Below are positions 1 through 6,069 of a stretch of 9,087 nucleotides of DNA, piece by piece. Source of the stretch: Candidatus Sulfotelmatobacter sp. (GTDB taxonomy: Bacteria; Acidobacteriota; Terriglobia; Terriglobales; Acidobacteriaceae); NCBI GenBank assembly GCA_030049565.1, contig JASIKQ010000155.1, positions 1 through 9,087 of the forward strand. Reading direction: 5' to 3'. A program made the position numbers and the translations under genes. Below the pieces are notes generated by a model. That model saw only the letters and a program-made list of their open reading frames with translations. It did not search any database and was not told the DNA's origin. Numbering within the stretch: the first letter of the stretch is position 1; each line of letters begins with the position of its first letter.

Positions 1-161
1 TCCTCATCGACGTAGCCGGCTTCAATGGTCTTCAACTCCAGCGGATTTGTCGTCACCACTTCGAATTCCGTTCCGCACTCGGGGCAAGCGATGACCTCGC
101 CTTCATCCACTTCTTCGTCATCCACATCCAAGTCGGTTTCGCATTCCGGACACAGAACCAT
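1..161 (-). CDS. lysW: LysW-type amino-group carrier protein (3' end off window)
   Basis: This is a small acidic zinc-ribbon protein of the LysW family. In the known pathway the C-terminal glutamate of LysW is coupled by a LysX-type ligase to the amino group of alpha-aminoadipate (lysine route) or glutamate (arginine/ornithine route), and the carrier protects and presents the intermediate to later enzymes. Visible are two CPEC knuckles (Cys4/Cys7 and Cys26/Cys29), a very acidic linker between them, and the family-typical stretch FEVVTTNPLEL at residues 33-43. The reading frame runs off the left edge after 53 codons, ending ..GYVDE followed by GA. The family tail EDWGE would fit with only about three more residues, so the gene is nearly complete. 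ATG at 161 is supported by a purine-rich ribosome site at 171-180. The gene is transcribed away from the neighbouring plus-strand operon. Whether it serves lysine or arginine synthesis cannot be told here. Confidence 0.87.
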   Translation of the reverse strand, partial: MVLCPECETDLDVDDEEVDEGEVIACPECGTEFEVVTTNPLELKTIEAGYVDE

Positions 162-170
162 GATTTCTAC

Positions 171-180
171 ACTCCCCTTC
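171..180 (-). promoter_or_regulatory. Ribosome binding site of lysW
   Basis: On the minus strand the sequence reads GAAGGGGAGT and ends 9 nt before the ATG at 161. It is a good Shine-Dalgarno match and fixes the lysW start. Confidence 0.65.
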
Positions 181-216
181 AAGGCCATTCTTCCGTACCG
201 TTGTTAGATACCACTG

Positions 217-249
217 ATAATATTTAGATTCTCACCGCGCAAAGGTCAA
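217..249 (-). promoter_or_regulatory. Candidate sigma70-type promoter of lysW
   Basis: On the minus strand a TTGACC box (249-244, five of six matches to the -35 consensus) is followed after 17 nt by the AT-rich stretch TAAATATTAT (226-217), the only such stretch in this GC-rich gap. The best -10 match inside it, TATTAT, would need a 21-nt spacer, so the exact -10 is uncertain. Transcription would begin roughly at 205-212 and leave a leader of about 45-50 nt before lysW. This is inferred from sequence alone. Confidence 0.35.
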
Positions 250-270
250 GGGGCGAATGCTGTAGGGCCC

Positions 271-310
271 CGGCCCGAAGCCTTGAATGCAAAGGTCTAC
301 GGCTGGGCCG
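271..310 (+). promoter_or_regulatory. GC-rich hairpin upstream of the plus-strand operon
   Basis: CGGCCC (271-276) pairs perfectly with GGGCCG (305-310), and AGCC (279-282) pairs with GGCT (301-304), leaving only a 2-nt GA bulge. The result is a 10-bp GC-rich stem with an 18-nt loop, ending 22 nt before the ATG at 333. No T-run follows, so it is not an intrinsic terminator in either direction. It may be a 5'-leader structure or an operator. The loop carries CAAAGGTC (290-297), which also occurs at 240-247. Function is unknown. Confidence 0.4.
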
Positions 311-332
311 CGAAACAGTTCACATTACACGC

Positions 333-2621
333 ATGGAAAAGATTACTCGTACTCCCGGCTTGCTGCTGATACTTTTTGGCGTATCCGCACTGCTCATCTG
401 GCTAGTCTACCGGCTATTCCGTCTCTACGATGACAACCGCCCGCGCAGAACCGGGTTACTGGGCAGCCTTGAACTCGACCCTGAGTCCCTCGGCGGCTTC
501 GGCTATGCCTCCCTTGCGCTCATCAGCCTGCTCTCGCTTTTTCTCGAAATGATGATGATCCGCTGGATCTCATCCGAGATTCGCGTCTTCGCCTATTTCA
601 AGAATCTCGTCCTGCTCGCCTGCTTTTTGGGATTCGGACTCGGCTGCTATCTCTGCCGCCGTCGCGTCCAGTTGATGGCCATGATTGCTCCACTGCTCGT
701 TCTCACCAGCATTCTGAAAACGCCGCTTTCCCCGCTGCGCCAGATCACTGCCGCCCTTCCAGAGATGCTGGGCGGCGCCACGCAGGTTCAGATTTGGGGC
801 GTACCCACTATGCCCACAAGCTGGCCCGGCACCTTTCTGGCTCTTATCGTGATGGTTCCGCTGTTTGCGGTGATTGCCATGCTCTTCGTTCCCGCGGGTC
901 AGTTCGTGGGCTGGTATTTGGAAAAAGCTCCCGACGGCGTCACTGCCTACAGCGTAAACGTGCTCGCCAGCCTGGCCGGAATCACTACCTACACGCTTCT
1001 CTGCTTTCTTTATCAGCCTCCGGTGATATGGATGCTCGTCGCCGGCGCGCTCTCGGTTCTTTTCTTCTGGCGAAAACCACGCGCTCGCTGGCTTCTGGCC
1101 GCCAGTTTTCTGGCTTGCATTCTTTTACTCAGCATTCGCGACCATCGCCACACCAATACCTATTGGTCGCCCTATCAGAAACTCGACCTCCGTCCGGAAT
1201 ACGGCGAAGATGGCCGCATCGACACCTACTCTCTGAACACGAATGATACCTGGTATCAGAAAATCATCGATCTCTCACCCGCATTTGTAAATTCCCATCC
1301 GAAGCAATTTCTTAAGTTTCCTGCCCAGTGGCGAGCCTACAACATGCCCTACCATTTTTATCCCGCTCCGCCATCTGTGCTCGTCCTTGGTTCGGGGATG
1401 GGCAACGACGTCGCGGCCGCGCTGCGCAATGGCGCCGGCTGCGTCGTGGCCGTAGAAATCGATCCGCTGATTCTGAAGCTCGGCCGCGAGCTGCATTTCG
1501 AGCACCCCTACCAATCTCCACGGACCCACGTTGTCCTCAATGACGCCCGCAATTACATTCAAAATAGCCACGACCGTTTCGACCTGATTGTTTTCTCCCT
1601 GCTCGACTCGCACACGACGGCTTCATATTTTTCCAACATTCGCATCGACAACTTCGTTTACACTCGCGAGGCGCTTGCCCGCGCCCGGCAGCTACTGAAG
1701 CCCGATGGGCTTTTTGTGGTGAAATTCCAATTAGACAATTCCTGGATTGTTGGCCGCCTTTACGCCCTCATGAAAGATGCTTTTGGCGACGATCCGGTTC
1801 AGTTCAAGACCGAAACCATGCGTTTCGATACCGGAGGGAGCTTTTTCATCGGCGGCTCCCGCCAGCGCATCGAGCAAGCTATGTCGGATCCGGCTCTGGC
1901 AGCTTTCGTTCGCGATCACGCAGCATTTCCCAAGGAGCCGGCAACCGTCACCACCGACGACTGGCCCTACTTTTACCAGCACGAACCGGGTCTGCCCATC
2001 AGCGTAATCCTCGTTTCAATTGCTGTGCTGCTCACCTTCGGATGGTTTCTGCGCCACATCAGCCGCGCCGAAGGCAGTGTCGATCTTCATTTCCTGCTGC
2101 TGGGCGCGGGCTTCATGCTGCTCGAAACGCAAATCGTCAGCCGCATGGCCCTGCTTTTCGGAACCACGTGGCTCGTGAATTCCATAGTTGTCTCTGGATT
2201 GCTCTGCCTGATCGTTGCCGCGAATTTGGTCTACCACCGTTTTCCGGGCACTCCGATGACTTGGGCGTACGCCGGTCTCTTTGCGTCCCTGTTAATTTCA
2301 TTTGCCATTCCGCCAGAAAGGCTGCTCTTCGAATCGTTCGCAGTGCGAGCGATTGTCTCGACAATCGTCCTCTGCTTACCGGTGTTCTTCGCGGGAATTG
2401 TTTTCGTTTCCAGCTTTGCGAAAGCCCATTTTCAAGGCAGCGCTCTCGGCTCCAATCTTTTCGGCGCTCTGGCCGGAGGCCTGCTCGAATCGCTCTCCCT
2501 CTGGTTCGGCCTGAAATCGCTGATCGTGCTGGCCGCGATAATCTATGCTGGCTCCGCGCTCGCGCTGGTGGGTCGCACGCGAAAGATGGAAGTGCTGGTT
2601 GCAGAGCGGAACCTAGGCTGA
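333..2621 (+). CDS. Polytopic membrane protein with embedded spermidine-synthase-like (SpeE/methyltransferase-fold) domain
   Basis: The protein has 762 residues in three parts. Residues 1-270 hold about eight hydrophobic segments (near 8-28, 57-77, 88-106, 113-128, 166-188, 205-226, 229-246, 251-268). Residues about 276-545 form a soluble SpeE-like domain. Residues 555-746 hold six or seven more membrane segments, including the family-typical stretch GFMLLETQIVSR (593-604). In the soluble domain the nucleotide-binding loop GSGMGND (353-359), the acidic strand end VEID (374-377) and NDAR (403-406) match the dcAdoMet/AdoMet-binding plan of spermidine synthases. Such proteins are usually labelled fused MFS/spermidine synthase. 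The catalytic DxxD motif reads S422-L-L-D425, so the first aspartate is missing and true polyamine synthesis is doubtful. The substrate is unknown. No good Shine-Dalgarno precedes the ATG, so the start is the weakest part of the call. The next gene begins 15 nt after the stop, which suggests an operon. Confidence 0.8.
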   Translation: MEKITRTPGLLLILFGVSALLIWLVYRLFRLYDDNRPRRTGLLGSLELDPESLGGFGYASLALISLLSLFLEMMMIRWISSEIRVFAYFKNLVLLACFLGFGLGCYLCRRRVQLMAMIAPLLVLTSILKTPLSPLRQITAALPEMLGGATQVQIWGVPTMPTSWPGTFLALIVMVPLFAVIAMLFVPAGQFVGWYLEKAPDGVTAYSVNVLASLAGITTYTLLCFLYQPPVIWMLVAGALSVLFFWRKPRARWLLAASFLACILLLSIRDHRHTNTYWSPYQKLDLRPEYGEDGRIDTYSLNTNDTWYQKIIDLSPAFVNSHPKQFLKFPAQWRAYNMPYHFYPAPPSVLVLGSGMGNDVAAALRNGAGCVVAVEIDPLILKLGRELHFEHPYQSPRTHVVLNDARNYIQNSHDRFDLIVFSLLDSHTTASYFSNIRIDNFVYTREALARARQLLKPDGLFVVKFQLDNSWIVGRLYALMKDAFGDDPVQFKTETMRFDTGGSFFIGGSRQRIEQAMSDPALAAFVRDHAAFPKEPATVTTDDWPYFYQHEPGLPISVILVSIAVLLTFGWFLRHISRAEGSVDLHFLLLGAGFMLLETQIVSRMALLFGTTWLVNSIVVSGLLCLIVAANLVYHRFPGTPMTWAYAGLFASLLISFAIPPERLLFESFAVRAIVSTIVLCLPVFFAGIVFVSSFAKAHFQGSALGSNLFGALAGGLLESLSLWFGLKSLIVLAAIIYAGSALALVGRTRKMEVLVAERNLG

Positions 2622-2636
2622 CGGTGAAAGTCAAAT

Positions 2637-4031
2637 ATGATTTCACAATCGAAGAACGGATTATTTCTTGTCGTGCTGCTAACCCTCCTCCGCCCAACGG
2701 CAGTCGCTCAAAGCCCGGCCGCCGATGCCGGCCCCATGCCCGCCGATTCCCGCATCGCAGCTGCCCTGCAACAGATTTCGCCCGAGCATATCCGCGCCAA
2801 CATCGAAAAACTGGTCAGCTTCGGAACGCGGTCCACTCTCTCAGCGCAAGATCCCGACTCCATCGCCTCGGGACGTGGCATCGGTGCCGCCCGTGAGTGG
2901 ATCAAATCGGAATTCGAGAGCTATTCCAAAGACTGCGGCGGATGCCTGGAAGTAAAAACTGACACATTCACCCAGCAGCCCGCCGATCGCATCCCTCAGC
3001 CCACACAAATCACTAATGTTTATGCGGTCCTGAAAGGGGCCGATCCGGAAAATGCCAAGCGCATCGTTCTGGTCACAGGCCACTACGATTCCCGCAATAG
3101 CGACACGCTTGACGCCAAAGCCGACGCTCCCGGCGCCAATGACGATGGCAGCGGAACCGCCGTTAGCCTGGAATGCGCACGCGTTCTCAGCAAGCTGAAG
3201 TTTCCAGCGACCATCGTTTTCCTCACCGTCGCGGGCGAAGAGCAAGGCCTGAACGGCAGCCAGCATTTCGCAAAGATGGCAAAACAACAAGGGTGGAATA
3301 TCGAAGCCGTGCTAAACAACGACATCGTCGGCGGCGGCAAAAACGCGGAGCAGGATCAGTCCGTTGTGCGCGTCTTCTCTGAAGGCTTGCCCGCAGCCGC
3401 GACAGATCGGGATATCCGCCGCATTCGCGCTTTGGGCGGGGAAAACGATTCTCCTTCGCGCGAACTGGCGCGCTATATCGCAGAGGTTGATCGCGCCTAC
3501 AAAAATGGCATCGGCGTGACTCCGCTTCTCATCTTCCGTCTCGACCGATACTTGCGCGGAGGCGACCATTATTCTTTCAATCAGCAAGGCTTCGCCGCGG
3601 TTCGATTCACCGAGTTCCGCGAGGACTTCCACCATCAGCACCAAAATGTGCGCACCGAAAATGGTATCGAATATGGAGACCTGCCCAAATTCGTGGACTT
3701 CGGTTATGTTGCCCGTGTAGCCCGCCTGAACGCAGCCACTCTGGCATCGCTGGCATCGGCGCCCGCTTCTCCCGCGAACGTTCAGCTCTTAACCAAAGAA
3801 CTCGAGAACGACTCAACCCTCACATGGGAAGCATCTCCCGGTGGTCTTGCAAGGCACTATCAAGTTCTCTGGCGCGCCACTAGCGGCCCAGATTGGGAAC
3901 ATGCCCAAAATGTGGGTAACGTTCTGCGCGCAACTTTGAATCTTTCCAGGGACAACGTCATCTTTGCTGTCAGGGCGGTCGACGCCGACGGCCACAGAAG
4001 TCTCGCAGTGGTGCCCTTGCCCCAGCGATAG
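2637..4031 (+). CDS. Secreted M28-family zinc aminopeptidase/metallopeptidase with C-terminal FN3-like domain
   Basis: This 464-residue exported protein is predicted to cleave peptides outside the cytoplasm with a two-zinc site. Residues 1-25 form a signal peptide (hydrophobic core LFLVVLLTLL, cleavage probably near AVAQS). The M28 domain spans about 45-370 and has the full set of family residues: H149 in GHYDS, D169 in GANDDGSG, general base E201 and ligand E202 in GEEQGL, D229 in NNDIVGG, and H311 in GGDHYSF. No protease-associated insert is evident. Residues about 378-462 resemble a fibronectin type III domain (LTWEAS, HYQVLWRA, FAVRAVDADG), probably for binding or spacing. Cys100 and Cys103 (CGGC) could form a disulfide or redox pair after export. 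The ATG lies 15 nt after the preceding stop, with GGTGAAAG as a plausible ribosome site, and the rhomboid gene follows after 31 nt. Exact specificity is not readable from sequence. Confidence 0.88.
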   Translation: MISQSKNGLFLVVLLTLLRPTAVAQSPAADAGPMPADSRIAAALQQISPEHIRANIEKLVSFGTRSTLSAQDPDSIASGRGIGAAREWIKSEFESYSKDCGGCLEVKTDTFTQQPADRIPQPTQITNVYAVLKGADPENAKRIVLVTGHYDSRNSDTLDAKADAPGANDDGSGTAVSLECARVLSKLKFPATIVFLTVAGEEQGLNGSQHFAKMAKQQGWNIEAVLNNDIVGGGKNAEQDQSVVRVFSEGLPAAATDRDIRRIRALGGENDSPSRELARYIAEVDRAYKNGIGVTPLLIFRLDRYLRGGDHYSFNQQGFAAVRFTEFREDFHHQHQNVRTENGIEYGDLPKFVDFGYVARVARLNAATLASLASAPASPANVQLLTKELENDSTLTWEASPGGLARHYQVLWRATSGPDWEHAQNVGNVLRATLNLSRDNVIFAVRAVDADGHRSLAVVPLPQR

Positions 4032-4049
4032 TTTAGTATTGACTGCTAC

Positions 4050-4055
4050 GAGGAG
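4050..4055 (+). promoter_or_regulatory. Ribosome binding site that selects a TTG start
   Basis: GAGGAG lies 7 nt before an in-frame TTG at 4063, which is ideal spacing. It lies 22 nt before the first downstream ATG at 4078, which is too far. This favours the TTG as the rhomboid start. Confidence 0.55.
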
Positions 4056-4062
4056 TTTCGCT

Positions 4063-4899
4063 TTGCGTGGTCGTGAAATGACATTGAGCTTCCCGCCCTT
4101 TACCCGGGCCGTGATCTGGCTGCTGGGAATCAATACAGCTGTTTTCCTCCTGCTCTCCGCCTTCGGCTCGCGTGGCGTGATCCAGTGGGTGTACTTATAT
4201 CTTGGCCTCGTTCCCGAGATGGTGATATTTCACTTCGCCATCTGGCAGATCGTCACCTACAGCTTCATTCACCTGGCGTTCTGGCACTGGTTCGGCAACA
4301 TGCTGGGACTCTGGATGTTCGGCGCAAGCTTCGAAAGCTCATGGGGTATGCGCCGTTTTCTGGAGCTTTTCTTCAGCGGCGTGATTGGCGCCGCCCTGAC
4401 AACCATCATTTTCGCCTTCACACACATTTTGAGTTCACCGAGCACGGTGACCATCGGCGCTTCTGGCGGCGTCTTCGCCATTCTGATGGCCTTCGGCATG
4501 GTCTTCGGTGAGAACGAAATCATGATGATTCCGTTCCCCTTCCTGATCAAAGCCAAATACTTTGTTCTGATTTTGATCGTCGTGACGGTCGCGTTAGCCG
4601 TTAGCGGTGGAGGAGGAGTAGCCTACCTGGCCCATCTCGGCGGATTATTCTTCGGCTACCTCTATGTGAAGTTCTCGCCGCGGCGCGGAATCGCAGGTGG
4701 ATTCTCGCTCTCTGAGTGGTATTACGGATTGAACAACTCCTATTACCGCTGGAAACGGCGTCGCGCCGCAAGAAAATTCGAGGTCTACATGCGCCGCCAC
4801 GACCGCGATGTTCACTTCGACGAGCACGGCAACTATATCCCGCCCGATGACGATCCGCGCAAAGGCAACGGCGGCTCGAAGTCGGGCTGGGTGAACTAA
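4063..4899 (+). CDS. Rhomboid-family intramembrane serine protease
   Basis: Rhomboids cut transmembrane substrates inside the lipid bilayer with a Ser-His dyad. The protein has 278 residues from TTG 4063 (273 from ATG 4078). Numbered from the TTG, the hydrophobic segments lie near 15-37, 53-70, 75-91, 99-122, 133-149, 163-181 and 184-203. The signature residues are present: HWFGN (H75 and N79, the oxyanion-stabilising HxxxN), the nucleophile S134 in GASGG, and the catalytic H191 in AHLGG. The protein should therefore be active. A tail of about 75 residues follows the last helix. It is first strongly basic (KRRRAARK) and then acidic (PPDDD), and I do not recognise it as a domain. The open frame extends upstream to an ATG at 3964, but that start lies inside the peptidase gene and is unlikely. 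It is the last gene of the plus-strand group. Substrates are unknown. Confidence 0.88.
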   Translation: MRGREMTLSFPPFTRAVIWLLGINTAVFLLLSAFGSRGVIQWVYLYLGLVPEMVIFHFAIWQIVTYSFIHLAFWHWFGNMLGLWMFGASFESSWGMRRFLELFFSGVIGAALTTIIFAFTHILSSPSTVTIGASGGVFAILMAFGMVFGENEIMMIPFPFLIKAKYFVLILIVVTVALAVSGGGGVAYLAHLGGLFFGYLYVKFSPRRGIAGGFSLSEWYYGLNNSYYRWKRRRAARKFEVYMRRHDRDVHFDEHGNYIPPDDDPRKGNGGSKSGWVN

Positions 4900-4920
4900 T
4901 ACTGTTTCACAATAAAGCCT

Positions 4921-4955
4921 CTCGTACCGAGCGCAGCGAGGGATCTCGGAGCTCT
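4921..4955. repeat. Degenerate palindromic (REP-like) element in convergent gap
   Basis: The 81-bp gap between the convergent rhomboid and hydrolase genes contains CTCG/CGAG and CCGAG (4927-4931)/CTCGG (4945-4949) inverted pairs around GCGCAGCGAGGGATC. The GAGCG...GCGAG-GGATC pattern resembles short intergenic repeats I associate with Acidobacteriota and other GC-rich genomes, and it partly resembles the element at 8587-8645. No T-run adjoins it, so a classical terminator is not supported. The copy number cannot be checked from one window. Confidence 0.4.
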
Positions 4956-4980
4956 AAGCCCACCCAGCGTCAAACTAACC

Positions 4981-5655
4981 TCAATCCGGGAATAATCCGT
5001 GAAATTCTGCCAGCACTTTCGTCGGCAACTCCTCACGCTTCGACCTGCCCTTGAACCCCAAATCGTGGCCGACCCCATCCACACTCAGCAATCTTGTCTT
5101 AGCGGGAATGATCTTCAACGCCTGCTCAATCTCCGCAATCGACGCGAACGGATCGCGTGTTCCCTCCACGAATAACGTCGGCGTGTTCAGATGAAATAAA
5201 TGCTGGGTGCGAAGCTGGTCGGGCTTTCCCGGCGGATGCAGCGGATACGAAAGCAACAGCAGTCCGGCGGTCGCGGCCGAATCCTCTGAGCACAAAATGC
5301 TGGCCTGTCGCCCACCATAAGACTGCCCGCCAAGAAAAATGCGGCCGCTCGCCAAGTTCCTCATCGCGCCAACAGCGTTCTTCAAACCAGCGCGATCTCG
5401 TTTGCCATCGTGCGCTCCCGGCGGACCGTAGGGCCGATCCTGCCGGTAAGGCAGATCACAACGCAAGACAGTGAATCCAGCGGCGCTGAACGTATCCGCC
5501 AGCGCGACCAGAAGCGGAGCGTTGCAATTCCCTCCGGCCCCATGAGTCAGCACCAGCGCATCGCCGTTCCCCCCTACCGCGCGATGCAGCCTTCCCCGCA
5601 CAAACGGCTCGACCGTAATATCGGTAAATACTTCCGGAATGGCGCTCGTAAGCAT
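4981..5655 (-). CDS. Alpha/beta hydrolase, KANL3/TEX30-like (dienelactone-hydrolase-type fold)
   Basis: The protein is a 224-residue cytosolic hydrolase with no signal peptide. The order of motifs fits the alpha/beta-hydrolase fold: an oxyanion-hole segment HGAGG (38-42), the nucleophile elbow GQSYGG with S112, the acid D168 in GTRDPF after a core strand, and H197 in GVGHD. Length and the HGAGG/GGRQAS wording match the small KANL3/TEX30-like bacterial group. These proteins are mostly uncharacterised, so the substrate (an ester, or possibly another acyl compound) is unknown. ATG at 5655 has GAGG about 12 nt upstream. The gene lies 97 nt downstream of the ABM-like gene on the same strand, so it may be read from the same transcript or from its own weak promoter. 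It converges with the rhomboid gene. Confidence 0.8.
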   Translation of the reverse strand: MLTSAIPEVFTDITVEPFVRGRLHRAVGGNGDALVLTHGAGGNCNAPLLVALADTFSAAGFTVLRCDLPYRQDRPYGPPGAHDGKRDRAGLKNAVGAMRNLASGRIFLGGQSYGGRQASILCSEDSAATAGLLLLSYPLHPPGKPDQLRTQHLFHLNTPTLFVEGTRDPFASIAEIEQALKIIPAKTRLLSVDGVGHDLGFKGRSKREELPTKVLAEFHGLFPD

Positions 5656-5754
5656 TAGTTGGCTGCCTCTGTGTTGCTCCGTGTTTCCGCGCTAGTCTTT
5701 AGCATCCCCAGAAGTATTCCCAACCGGAACCACAGATGAGCCCCGAGCTAAATT

Positions 5755-6060
5755 TCAAGTGATAACCTGTCCAACACCAACACTCGTCAATTTCTCGTAA
5801 ACTCTCAGCGTGCGAATCTCATTTCCCAGCTTCGCCCAACACCGTAGCAAGTCGGGATCTTCCATCGCCGCCTGCCGCGCTTCCTCTGAATTCCAGTACC
5901 GCAGCAGCACGTACTGGGACTCCGCGCTGCGGTAAAGAAAATCGCGCGCATACCGCTTTCTCGCAATGAGTTCACTCAATTCGCGCATGCTGGCCAGCGA
6001 TGCCGCTTCCATGCCAGGCAAAGCCTCCCAGATCGCGACCGATAGAAATTCCTCCGCCAT
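5755..6060 (-). CDS. Small ABM-type (dimeric alpha/beta-barrel) protein
   Basis: This is a 101-residue soluble protein whose pattern fits the antibiotic-biosynthesis-monooxygenase/dimeric ferredoxin-like barrel fold. It has a first strand FLSVAIWEALPGME (5-18), a helix of about 19-35, the strands RDFLYRS (39-45) and QYVLLRYWNS (49-58), then a helix with EEARQAAMED (59-68) and LLRCWAKLG (71-79), and a last strand near 83-89. Members include cofactor-free monooxygenases, haem-degrading enzymes and proteins with no known reaction, and the sequence alone does not tell which applies. The ATG lies 9 nt after the pyruvate kinase stop, so the two are probably co-transcribed and perhaps translationally coupled. 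The local ribosome site (GGCGGG) is weak. Confidence 0.6.
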   Translation of the reverse strand: MAEEFLSVAIWEALPGMEAASLASMRELSELIARKRYARDFLYRSAESQYVLLRYWNSEEARQAAMEDPDLLRCWAKLGNEIRTLRVYEKLTSVGVGQVIT

Positions 6061-6069
6061 ACCCGCCGA

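Noticed and set aside
25..207. A 60-codon plus-strand frame at the left edge
   Set aside because: It is the Ser/Thr-rich antisense reading of lysW, which itself has two clear CxxC zinc knuckles.
264..276. GGGCC-CC-GGCCC as an intrinsic terminator
   Set aside because: The loop would be only 2 nt and no T-run follows on either strand. The alternative pairing of 271-276 with 305-310 is better.
2137..2697. A 186-codon minus-strand frame opposite the SpeE-like gene
   Set aside because: Antisense shadow with Arg-rich, motif-free translation.
2042..2896. A 284-codon plus-strand frame overlapping the ends of the SpeE-like gene and the peptidase gene
   Set aside because: Both overlapped genes have clear family motifs. 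This frame gives an Arg/Pro/Ser-rich product without domains or a ribosome site.
2841..3290. A 149-codon minus-strand frame opposite the M28 peptidase
   Set aside because: It is antisense to the zinc-ligand region of a conserved enzyme and no family is recognisable.
5656..5754. A promoter for the alpha/beta hydrolase between it and the ABM-like gene
   Set aside because: The best pair on the minus strand (TTGGGA, 16 nt, TAAAGA) matches the consensus too poorly to list. Nothing else stands out in these 99 bases.
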